From: Nematostella vectensis
Taxonomy: Eukaryota; Cnidaria; Anthozoa; Actiniaria; Edwardsiidae
NCBI RefSeq assembly: GCF_932526225.1
Contig: NC_064045.1
Span: 9,046,022 to 9,110,021 of the forward strand
Direction: 5' to 3'
DNA length: 64,000 nucleotides
The stretch's first letter is position 1. Each line of letters begins with the position of its first letter. Under the pieces are notes generated by a model. The model saw only the letters and a program-made list of their open reading frames with translations. It was not told where the DNA came from and searched no databases. Position numbers and translations under genes: made by a program. Shown here one piece after another: positions 50,216-60,010 of the stretch.

Positions 50216-51295
50216 ATGTTACTGTGTTTTTTCGTTCTTGCTCTATTCCAAGGTACATTCTCGCTCATTCACGTCCAACCAAACATGAAGACATTCTCCT
50301 ACGCCATCAAAGATGGCCAGATGGCACCAGGAAAAGAGAAAACCTTGTATGAACACAGCACAGGACAACCGGGAGTGATAACCGAGCAATGGTTCACTGG
50401 ACAAGATGTTATGAACGAAAATGCTACTGTGCGATACTATTTTGACGGCGAAGTCAAACCTAGCTTAGAATTCAAGCTTTTCGTTGCACATGGTGTTGGA
50501 TTTAGTGAGAAAACAGAAATGAAAAACCTTCCGTGGGCAACAAAGCGACTCGGGCACACGGCAAACGGTGGAATCTATAACACTATTCCTATCCCTTTTG
50601 GTAAATCCTTTCGAGTTACCGCAGAAAATAATAACACTGGAAATGGTTATTATTGGTTTATAATTCGTGGTGTTGAGAACTATCCAGTCGTGCTGGGTGA
50701 TCTAGTGTTACCACCCAACGCAAGGCTAAGGTTGTATAAGAACGAAGGTGTTACTCTGAAACCATTCGAGTTTCTTCCATTGGCTGAGATCGAAGGCTCA
50801 GCCGGCGCGGTGTTCATGGTAACTCTGGTTGGTAATAGCAGTAATTTAGCTTTCTTAGAGGGATGTCTCCGCGCATTCATTGACGACCCACAGCGTATAA
50901 CCTGGCTTTCATCAGGAACTGAGGATTTTTTCCTTTCAGCATACTATTTTAATGCTGGGTTATTCCAGAGTGATGACTCTGGGGTGACTTATGTGAATGA
51001 CACAGGATTTGTCAGTGCTTATAAATTTTTTGAGAAAGACCCTTTGTTATTCACCAAGTCATTTGAGCTGTGGTGGAGATGCAGTGATAATGATGTACGG
51101 TACGACCCACTGGGGTGCCCCCAGGGATGGCCAGAGCGATACTCTGACGTTAAATATAAAAGCAATAGCAGTATGTTCAATGATAAAGAAATTCACAAAA
51201 AAGTATTAGAAGGTTATGAGAATGGAAAGTACAGAGTTGGTATAAGTGCAAAACCAACAACTGTGACAACATACACTTGGATATATGAGTGGTGA
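50216..51295 (+). CDS. secreted DUF2961 (GH172-type) protein, single exon
   Basis: 359 residues. I chose the ATG at 50216 because it opens a clear signal peptide (MLLCFFVLALFQGTFS); the frame is open further upstream but without a better ATG. The mature part matches DUF2961: an early WFTGQDV / VRYYFDGEVKPSLEF block (a Y-x-D-G-E-x-x-P-S core), a PIPFGKSFRV block, and S-S-G-T-E-D-F-F near residue 230 followed by AYYFN. Some DUF2961 members are glycoside hydrolase family 172, acting on difructose dianhydride or arabinofuranose linkages; the substrate here is unknown. It is probably extracellular. The family is mostly bacterial, and the gene is intronless beside intron-rich neighbours, which is compatible with old horizontal transfer or retroposition. 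A possible AATAAA lies far downstream at 52141. Confidence 0.8.
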   Translation: MLLCFFVLALFQGTFSLIHVQPNMKTFSYAIKDGQMAPGKEKTLYEHSTGQPGVITEQWFTGQDVMNENATVRYYFDGEVKPSLEFKLFVAHGVGFSEKTEMKNLPWATKRLGHTANGGIYNTIPIPFGKSFRVTAENNNTGNGYYWFIIRGVENYPVVLGDLVLPPNARLRLYKNEGVTLKPFEFLPLAEIEGSAGAVFMVTLVGNSSNLAFLEGCLRAFIDDPQRITWLSSGTEDFFLSAYYFNAGLFQSDDSGVTYVNDTGFVSAYKFFEKDPLLFTKSFELWWRCSDNDVRYDPLGCPQGWPERYSDVKYKSNSSMFNDKEIHKKVLEGYENGKYRVGISAKPTTVTTYTWIYEW

Positions 51296-52500
51296 AAATG
51301 AATTCTTCTACTTGCATACATTTTTTTATTTCACTTGAAGATTATAAAGCACTGTAAAACAGGGGGCTGGGCTTCTGATTACTGAATGTGATAAGCTTAA
51401 GATTTCAATGATCTCTTAACTTTTCTGTATATCAATATATTTTTTTCTTAAAATTGTTAGATTTCAGATACTTATGGCTGCTTAATCAGTGTACTTTTAT
51501 ATGATAAAACTAAACCTGGCACTGTTCATAGGTTCATAAGTTGGCATCTGAAGTGATCACAAAGAAAGTTAAAAATGAAGTCAACGATTGCTTTATTATA
51601 GCAAATTAATTATACCAATGTAAACTTTCTTTTTTGCACCATATTTCCTCAAAATTAGCCAATTATCATCAACATTGTTTGCACATGTATGTTTTTCCCT
51701 AAACAATCAATCAGGTTCAATTTCTGTAAATATTTTTAGTTTTTCCTTCCTTTTTTGATTTCCAGAAAAAACTCAAACTCCATGTCGTTTCTACTTTATT
51801 ATTGATAAATATGGTAGTAAATTACTTGGCCAGATTATTTTCATTTAGGCTAAGTTCAAACGCTGTATTATCCATGAGCCGTATTCAATGCAAATATGTG
51901 CAAATGAAGATGAAACAATCAACTCGATTCGTTTGCATGCATTTAAATTGAATAATGCTCATGGATGATACAATGTTTGAACTTAGGCTGAGTAGAAACT
52001 AAGATGATTGTATATTATCCAACTATATCTATTTTCTTGTAATAATAATTATCAATAACTGCCTATGTATAAAGATTACTTAGGACAATGTAAATACAAA
52101 CATCAAGTGTAAATTACATTTTATGATATAATTCTATTTGAATAAAGCACCATCACAATTTAGTACAAGACTTGTATAGTGGAAGCACCATTGGTTGGTT
52201 AGGGTGCCTCACAAATAAATACCCTGTGCCAGCCCCCATCATCCTAAAACATACTAAGTACTAATTAGGGAAAGAATTTGCGATATTATCTTGTGAATTT
52301 GGTAGAAGAGTTATGAAACCTTGCTTTTAAATAGTTATTTCGAGATTCCTATCATCTGAATTTATTTTCTTTTCCTCCTCATTCTTTTGCGCGTGCTTCC
52401 TGTGTCCCCGATCTCCGCGATGCCCTGGGTCCCCGAGGATGAGAAATATGAGGTTGTACAACCTAGTATTTTATACATATACACTATATACATAGTCAAT
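51296..52500. other. 3' flank of DUF2961 gene
   Basis: AT-rich. A hairpin is visible near 51860-51990: 'gttcaaacgctgtattatcc' and 'ggatgatacaatgtttgaac' are inverted copies about 110 bp apart, with 'atgagc/gctcat' next to them, probably a small MITE. An AATAAA lies at 52141-52146. Confidence 0.4.
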
Positions 52501-52504
52501 ATAT

Positions 52505-53215
52505 CCCATCCCCCATAGCGGTGCATTGTGTCCTCTAGGGCTACGCTTCTTTATAGAAGCTATCAGCCACAAGACCTGCGCACCGTGGTGCTTCGTATTA
52601 CTTAGGGCTCCGCTTCTTATCGGAACTACCCATGTGATCTGCGCCCCGCGGTGCTTCGTGCCACGTGCCACATAGAGCTCCGCTTCATATAGGGAGTATT
52701 CATGAGGCCTGAGCAGCGCGATGATTCGTGTCACATAGGGCTCCGCTTCATGGCGTCTGCGTGGTGTTTCTAGCCACATAGGCCTCCCCTTCTTAAAGGA
52801 AGTATCTATAAGACCTGCGTACCGCGGTGCTTCGTGTTACTTAGGTCTCCGTTCTTATAGGAACAAATCCGTGCGTGTACGCCACCTAGTGCTCCGTGCC
52901 ACATAGAGCTCCGCAAGATGAATCCATGAGACCTGCGCAGCGCGGTACTTCGTTACACAGGGCGGTACTTCTTAAATGAAGCTTTCATGAGGCCTGCGTG
53001 GTGTTTCGCCCAACATAAACAGATATAAGGCTCTGCTTTTTATAGGGGGTATCCACGAGGCCTGAATAGCGCAGTGCTTTGTACCACATAGAGCTCGCTT
53101 TTTATTGGAACTATCCATGAGGCCTGCGCAGCGCGGTGTTTCGTGCCACATTGGGCTTTGCTCCTTACAGGCGCTGTGTCACAAAGGGCTCCACTATTTT
53201 ACTACCCATGCCACC
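52505..53215. repeat. degenerate GC-rich tandem repeat behind the GPCR gene
   Basis: Imperfect units containing 'cctgcgcagcgcggtgcttc', 'gtgccacatagggctccgct' and 'tcttatagg' recur about every 75-110 bp. The array touches the 3' end of the GPCR reading frame (minus strand), whose last residues and stop codon fall in its final, diverged unit. Confidence 0.7.
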
Positions 53216-54237
53216 TGGGCAGTGCGGCTTGGATTCACTTCATTTCTCCTAACACCAACCATCTCTCTTAACCAGTTCACAGTTCCCCAAACCGCGTTTC
53301 GCAGTTCCCTCATCTTCCAGAAATAGATTGCAGGGTTTAACGCAGAATTTATTGCAAGCACGCATAGCGCAATCTTTGTAAAGTATGCCGAAACGCGATG
53401 GTCGTTTGTAAGAGCATCGTAGCTCACGGAACAAAGTATAGGAAGATAGCAGATAACAAACGCAAAATAGACATAGAATGAGCTGATGAGGGATTTCTTG
53501 TAACGGCGGATACTTTGCGGCTGTGTATTTGGGGAATCAGACGCGGATCCCTCTAATGAACATGCTTCTGTGACGGAGAAAGTTCTCGTAAGGCTCATAT
53601 CTGCAGCTTGTATGTGTCTCTGGTGTTTCTTGACTATTCTATAGATCTTGAAATAGCTTATGAAAACTATGCTACATAATATTGCCGTGTTTGATTTAGA
53701 AAGAATACTGAAGACTCTTTTATACTTGGTGCCAAAAAAGAACCAAATTACAACCACAGAGAGAGCTGTTAGCCAGATCGACACAGCAACTAAGATCGCC
53801 CTTTTCATTGTCACGATTGTTGGATACCGGAGATGTAGATAAAGAGCTAGGAATCTATCCACGGCTACCACAGTCACCATGTAAAACGAAAGGCACGAGA
53901 AAAAAGTGGAAGAAACGATCATAGTCAGAGCCATGTAACAATAGGTTGCTTGGATTTCAACCGCGTTCAGTTCCAATACAAACCATGCCATCAATACAGG
54001 CTGCACAACAAGGCCAACAACAAAATCGGAAAGGGCCAAGTTGAATAGGAAAACTGTCGATGGCTTGTGAAGCGCAGGTGTCCTCCATATCGAGATAAGG
54101 ATTAAAGCATTCAGGACGATGGCGGGAAGAATGGTGACTCCGTTTAGGATAGCGACGATGATGAATTGCGTGTTAGTTATTTGGCCATACTGGACCCATT
54201 CGGTGAAATGATAACATGAATAGTTGTACGCGAGCAT
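53194..54237 (-). CDS. class A (rhodopsin-type) GPCR, single exon
   Basis: 347 residues, start ATG 54237. Seven hydrophobic segments are visible, with family landmarks: TM2 LALSD71F, TM3 C100 and D127-R-F (in place of DRY), TM7 N301-P-A-I-Y. TM6 reads CYLP rather than CWxP. The N-terminus has an N-x-S site (NYS) and a short ectodomain. Intracellular loop 3 is about 50 residues, Ser/Arg-rich. The ligand cannot be predicted; the overall look is of the large amine/melanocortin-like cnidarian orphan group. Single-exon structure is usual for these expanded cnidarian receptors. The C-terminal tail ends in a repeat array, so its length may differ between individuals. Confidence 0.88.
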   Translation of the reverse strand: MLAYNYSCYHFTEWVQYGQITNTQFIIVAILNGVTILPAIVLNALILISIWRTPALHKPSTVFLFNLALSDFVVGLVVQPVLMAWFVLELNAVEIQATYCYMALTMIVSSTFFSCLSFYMVTVVAVDRFLALYLHLRYPTIVTMKRAILVAVSIWLTALSVVVIWFFFGTKYKRVFSILSKSNTAILCSIVFISYFKIYRIVKKHQRHIQAADMSLTRTFSVTEACSLEGSASDSPNTQPQSIRRYKKSLISSFYVYFAFVICYLPILCSVSYDALTNDHRVSAYFTKIALCVLAINSALNPAIYFWKMRELRNAVWGTVNWLREMVGVRRNEVNPSRTAQVAWVVK

Positions 54238-54239
54238 CT

Positions 54240-55650
54240 CGTCGTTCGGCTTTGGGCGTCAAATATGAATTGCGATTGTTGCGTTGGTTAGTTCTATTCT
54301 ACACCTGCTGAAGATTGCAAAATTGTTTTAACATTCAAAAACAGGAAACAGTCATGCAAACCTTGAAAATCTTGACTTTTTAAGACAATGAATTTTTGAC
54401 GGTGTTATACCATATGTTTCTAAGGACTACAAATATTTGTTGTATTCAATGTCGACATATTTGCTATTATGATAGTTACAGTACTTTATTCAAAGTTTTT
54501 TTTTAGTCGGAATGAGTCTCCACTAACAGGATTCCTTGGATTTTCATTGGCAGGCAACTCGATTAACAAAATATCCATATCACTAAGCTTTCTTCTGATA
54601 AATTATATGAAACAGTCATGTTCAATTAGGATGTAGCACGAATTCATGTTTTTTTCTCTGAAGCAGGTGCCAAAATTCACAGGCGATTCTCAAGCGATTC
54701 TTCCCAAAAATGTAGCCTGCTAGCCGGTTCTCCGGGATGGGGGTGGATTGCAAGGGAAGATTTTTTTATTGGCCGGCAACAGCTTACAAAATATGATATT
54801 TTTTAGCTTAGTACAAATAATTAGATCGAAGTACCCTCCAAAAAATCAATCATCGGACGCAGAAACAACAGCACAGGTGTGTCACTCCTTCGTGTTACTC
54901 ATATGCAGGTGTCAAGACATTGCAGGCGATTTTTAAGCGAATTAGCAAAATTAACATACGTTTTGCTGTCAAAGCATTGGGAGGAAAATTAGCGATGAAT
55001 GATATTTTAAAAATCCAATATTTTCGTGTGGTATTTCAGGATAATGTGCTAATTTTAGCAATTTTTGCTTTTGCCTAGACAACACTCGACAACCAAGAGT
55101 TTGACCCCATAAAAAACTTAACCCCCTTAAAGAAACTTGTAAGAAAGGTTATAGGGAAGAAGAGGCATTCAATAGAAATGCAGACAAAATACAGGTTTCT
55201 CTAAAAGAAAGCATTAGATATCTTATGCTCTTTTATTCTTTTTTAATACTGCTTCACGGAAATTTTTCTAGAGGACATTGCGTTCAAGTAATAATACAAA
55301 CGGTTGGATCAAGCCAGAGGTTTGTGATAGAGGGCTATACAGGGGCGGTGAGGGTTATTTTCGTGATCCGTGAACGGCCTTTTATGCTTATCGTGAATCA
55401 CGCCGTGATTCGTGAAAGGCGAAATTTGATCAGCGTGAATCGTGATCTATGATCTTTTAAAAATGTGAATCGTAAGCTCCGAGCAAAGATTGATCATTGT
55501 CGTCAGTTTATCGTGAAACGTGATTTCCGATTTTTGAAACTCGTGAAACATGCAAGGAACTCCCCCCCTTCCCGCCCTTATCGTGATTACGTGTTTACGT
55601 GCACGTAGAGGATTATGGGTGTTCTGAAGGGGCGGTTACTAATATCCAAT
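54240..55650. other. intergenic between GPCR and GFER
   Basis: Two diverged copies of a segment of about 200 bp appear at about 54540-54705 and 54755-54945 (shared 'ggcaggcaac/ggccggcaac', 'cacaggcgatt/gcaggcgattttt', 'aagcgatt/aagcgaat'). A TTTCACG-family repeat lies at 55355-55560. No gene was seen. Confidence 0.4.
55355..55565. repeat. dispersed CGTGAAACG-rich repeat
   Basis: Irregular copies of CGTGAATCGTGATC and CGTGAAACGTGAT, the reverse complement of the ATCACGTTTCACG motif at 25675-25935. Both appear to belong to one dispersed family. Confidence 0.5.
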
Positions 55651-57696
55651 ATGGCGGACGGGCAGGATGATCTATCGCCTCTACGCGGCAAAAAACCCTG
55701 CAGAACATGCACAGATTTTAAGTCATGGATGAGGGGTAACCCAGCTAATAAAAGTAATAGGGTAATGTATCTCGGGATTTATCTTGAGCTGCGAATTATT
55801 AGAATTAGCTCAGTTACTAGCTGGGCACTAGCCGATTGTTAATTACGCCGGTGTTACATCATTCTGATCTGTCAGTTTTCCAAAAAAGGTTTATACCGTT
55901 TATTAAAAAAATAAACGCTTTATTATTAATTTAAAGCATTTATGGAACATTCTTTTTTATAAGATTTCACTTTAGCTGGGCATGTCGCTTTTGTAAATGT
56001 AATTTAAGCTTTAAGCAACTCTTACTAATAAACTTCGATTAAATGTTAGTCTTATATAGTTTCCCTTATGTTAAGTTAACAGAAACAAAAACAAAGTCTA
56101 TGAACCTACACTTTTTAAAGTCTTTAAAATTAGGATTTTACATCTTGCACTATTAGGTTCTTACATTTTGCACAATTAGGTTATTTCTTATTATTTCTTG
56201 TTACTAGCAATTGCAAATTTGTTTGTTATACTGTATTTCTAATTTTATTTTTATGGAAAATAATTCTAATCGAAGCCCTAAGGTTTTGTTTCATTTTTCA
56301 TGACCCTTTTTATACAGTATAAAATTTGTAATCTTTTTGTTAAGCAGATTCTTGTTTTTTGGGTTATTAAATTCCACAATTTTTGCTATATGTTATTAAA
56401 TCACTAATTTCTTATATTTGGGTTTTACCCATTTCTTGTATCCCAATTTTTCCCTATCATAATCTCACTATTTATTTGTGTCATGATTTAATCTAGACAA
56501 AGTCTTCACAGAACACTGGCCACACATCTGATTTGACCACGTCATCTGATGCAGATTGTCGGGATCTAGAGTGCCCATTGGATCGGACAGAACTGGGACG
56601 CTCAACGTGGGGGTTCTTGCATACTATGGCCGCATACTACCCGGACAAACCAACAGTTAATCAGCAAGAAGACATGAAGCAGTTTGTCACATTATTCTCC
56701 AAGTTTTTCCCTTGTAATGAATGTGCTACTCATCTAAGAGAGAAGTGAGTTCATACTTTTACTACCATTTTGAGTCATTCGCTTCCAATCAAGCCACCTC
56801 TTTTTTTTGGGGGGGGGGGTCTAATTACTGCAATACTTTACAAAATTTTCGAAATACTGCTGCAATATCGCAGAGAGAAATCGGAAATAATCGCATACGG
56901 CACAGAAGGATGAGGTTTTGAAGAGCATGTGCGCACCCCAATATTTCTACCCTCTTTCTAGGTTTCCTGCTATATCATCCCTTCCCCACGGCAAATCCCA
57001 TGCACCGCAGGACTTATTAACACTGCAATGTTTAATTTTTTTTACAGAAATACTGCCGTTTAAAAAGCAAAATCTCGCATCTCGAAGTCTTTTGAAATAC
57101 TGCATCACTGCTTTTCCTCTTCTACTGCAATCTCGTGCAAAAAGGGCCAATACCGCAATACAGCAAAACCCAACGCCCCAAGCAGTTTTAGCTTTTTTTT
57201 AAACTTGTGGAAATACAGTATTAATGAGCAATTTAGTACCTGTATCTGCCAACCCAAAATGCTCCAACCCCCAAAAAATGGGAGATGATGAAGGGAAGTG
57301 ATTCTAATACAACAACTGTATAAAACAACTCGTGAGGTGTTGCTACTTGTATTCTTTGTGTGCAACCCTTTTTTTAAAACATGATACATTAAAATTTAAG
57401 AAAAGTTTTATTTTTTTTTTGTTCAGAGAACAAGGCTAAAAACCAAGTTGGCAAGCATGTCCCAACCTATTTTATGACAGGAACAGCTTGTTTTATAAAT
57501 ATACATTTAACCCGAAATGTATTCTTTTTGTAGGATAAATGAGCATCCTGTTGATGCAAGAAGTAGACACTATCTCTCTCAATGGATGTGTCACCTTCAC
57601 AATGACGTTAATAGATACATAGGAAAGGAGGAATTTGACTGTTCTAAAGTTGATGAACGATGGTTGCATGGCTGGAAAGATGGTTCATGTGATTAG
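55651..57696 (+). CDS. GFER: FAD-linked sulfhydryl oxidase ALR/Erv1, 3 exons
   Basis: Oxidises Mia40/CHCHD4 in the mitochondrial intermembrane space and passes electrons to cytochrome c. Exons 55651-55761, 56497-56744 and 57534-57696 join to 173 residues. The N-terminal part has the C-x2-C shuttle site (PCRTC, C17/C20) followed by DFKSWM, as in the long human form. The Erv/ALR domain has [12 protein letters not shown], the redox-active C110-N-E-C113, the FAD-contacting CHLHNDVN, and the closing [10 protein letters not shown] ... WKDGSCD. The start ATG lies in a YY1-like context (aatATGGCGGAC). Exon 1 phase 0 and exon 2 phase 2 agree with the joins. The linker between shuttle and core (residues about 30-57) is Ser/Thr-rich and longer than in human. 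Confidence 0.95.
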
Positions 57697-57729
57697 GAAT
57701 ATTTATCTTTATCTTATCTTTGGGATTTC

Positions 57730-57735
57730 AATAAA
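57730..57735 (+). other. polyadenylation signal of GFER
   Basis: AATAAA 34 nt after the stop codon, so the 3' UTR would be very short. Confidence 0.65.
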
Positions 57736-57739
57736 ACAT

Positions 57740-58290
57740 CATTAAAATGTAATGTGGTAGTTGTATTGTTTCATAAAGTGATCTCAACATACATTCCACC
57801 CTATTACCAGCATGGAAGCAAAATCGCCTGCTTTTGAAGGAAAATTTGACTTGAGTGAAATACCATAAGCTCTATAAAGACTTTGAGGGTTTAATTCTTA
57901 TCTAAAAGGTGTATTAATGAAGAAGGGACTTCTTTAATCATGTCAATTATTCAACGCCAATTCCTTATGTATATACGCTTGTAGTGTGAGTTCTTTGGGC
58001 AAATTTCTCCTTTCTATTATCATCATAATCTAGACCATCTTCGCATGGTATAATGTCTGCTAAGCGCTTGTCTGTTAGGAGATATGATAAAAAATAACAA
58101 CTTAACTGGTTACTATTTTACGATTTTTTCTCATTTCATTTTCATCCACCAGTTAGACCTGATAAAGGGTGATTGGTCCCACGAATGTCCCCCAAGCCCC
58201 TACTCTCAATTCCTCTGAGAGCGCCACGCCCTTCAAACTTGATCATGTGATGTTGGGAGTATAACCATAATCGTGATAATTATGTGGTTG
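57740..58290. other. spacer downstream of GFER
   Basis: No gene, RNA or repeat recognised between GFER and the 31-bp array. Confidence 0.3.
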
Positions 58291-58292
58291 GT

Positions 58293-58996
58293 GTTGTTTA
58301 TCATACCCTGTGGTGGTTGCTATGATGTTTATCATACCCTGTGGTGGTTGCTATGATGTTTATCATACCCTGTGGTGATTACTCTGATGTTTATCATACC
58401 CTGTGTTGATTGCTTTGTTGTTTATCATACCCTGTGGTGGTTGCTATGATGTTTATCATACCCTGTGTTGATTGCTTTGTTGTTTATCATACCCTGTGGT
58501 GATTGCTTTGTTGTTTATCATACCCTGTGGTGATTGCTATGGCGTTTATCATACCCTGTGTTAATTGCTTTGTTGTTTATCATACCCTCTAGTGGTTGCT
58601 ATGATGTTTATCATACCCTGTGTTGCTTGCTTTGTTGTTTATCATACCCTGTGTTGATTGCTATGATGTTTATCATACCCTGTGGTGATTGCTATGATGT
58701 TTATCATACCATGTGGTGATTGCTTTGTTGTTTATCATACCCTGTGGTGATTGCTATGTTTATCATACCACGTGGTGATTGCTTTGTTGTTTATCATACC
58801 CTGTGTTGATTGCTTTGTTGTTTATCATACTCTGTGGTGATTTCTATGATGTTTATCGCACCCTGTGGTCATTGCTTTGTTGTTTATCATACCATTTGTT
58901 GACTGCTTTGTTGTTGAACATATCATTTGTTGATTGCTTTGTTGTTTATCAATCCCCTTTGGCAATTGTTATAATGTTTATCATACCCTGTGACTT
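58293..58996. repeat. 31-bp minisatellite, about 22 copies
   Basis: Unit 'gatgtttatcataccctgtg' plus 'gtgattgctat', with two main variants (gctatgat and gctttgtt). It lies between GFER and the lowest EXOC6 exon found. The short frames it creates (YHTLCCLL-like repeats) are artefacts. Confidence 0.9.
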
Positions 58997-59930
58997 GAGA
59001 AACATACTCCTCCAAATGTAAGCAAGCGTACTCTAGATGTACTGTATTGACTGATACTTGAGCCAGCTGAAAAATCAAGTAACAAAAGATTGATAGATCT
59101 TAATAAAGGTATGTATCAGGGGTATAGGGGTATGCACTTTGCAATAAATTATAGCAAAGACCTACCAGCCATGCATCATTTTAGAGATTGACCCATTGGC
59201 CCTTGGCTATTTTTAGATGAAATTTTCAAAAAGAAAAGGGGGGGTAGATGTCCCCCCTTTTTATTCTTTTTTTACAGCCGGCCAAATAGTCAGCAGTATC
59301 CAAGCTTTCCAACAGTGCTTTGTGGTCCCATCTCTAATCCCTTGTTGCTGTGCTGATGTGAGCACAAGTTAATGGTTGCTTGTATTTTTCATAAAAAATA
59401 CAGCTATTTGAATATTTAACTTACCTGTGGTATTGAAATCTCTCTTCTTTTGATCAGCGAATTTATGCATCCTATCACAAACAGTGAAAGTCATGTTTTT
59501 TACAAAGAAAAGATTGAAGTTCAGGAGTATCTCTTTTGCACGTATATAAAAAAAATGGCTACAGAAAGATATTTACCATTAAGGGTCCTTGTAAGAAGAA
59601 GATTTGTTGATTTCCGCACTGAATCCCCTATCTCTGTTTGACTAGGAAAACAAATCTATTTGCTATAATACAAGAGCAACAGCTAACAAGATCAGAAATA
59701 GAGGAAAGGGAGAGAAGGAGGGGGGTTAGAGATACAAAGACAACAATATGACTGGACCGGTGTTTTCTTTCCTATTGTGAAGCCTTTTTCCTAGCCTTTT
59801 CTTATAAGAGTTCTGATTGTGAGACTGTCCACTTTTAGAGTCGTTTTAAGCTACTATGAGGGTGAACAGGGTCATTCACAAGGACAGAAGTCAAGTGGAA
59901 CTGGCGACAAGAGTACGAGGAGGGTGGGAA

Positions 59931-60010
59931 ATTCTAGATCATTCCTTCACCTAGCGTTGCTATGGAATCCAGGGTGAGGATTTATTCTAGATCATTCCTT
60001 TACTCACCTG
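59931..60010 (-). repeat. 53-bp duplication including an EXOC6 splice donor
   Basis: 'attctagatcattcctt' occurs at 59931 and 59984. On the minus strand the exon-proximal copy is the real donor TCAG|GTGAGTAAAGGAATG (exon edge 60008) and the distal copy reads CTAG|GTGAAGGAATG. The donor is therefore duplicated into the intron in a shortened form. Confidence 0.7.

Noticed and set aside
58534-59021. Leu/Cys-rich frames over the 31-bp array
   Set aside because: Repeat translations without conservation or start context.
59413-59463. Additional EXOC6 exon ending in ACAG|GTAAGT
   Set aside because: Phase would fit and the donor is good, but the encoded residues do not resemble Sec15, so it was not added to the gene model.
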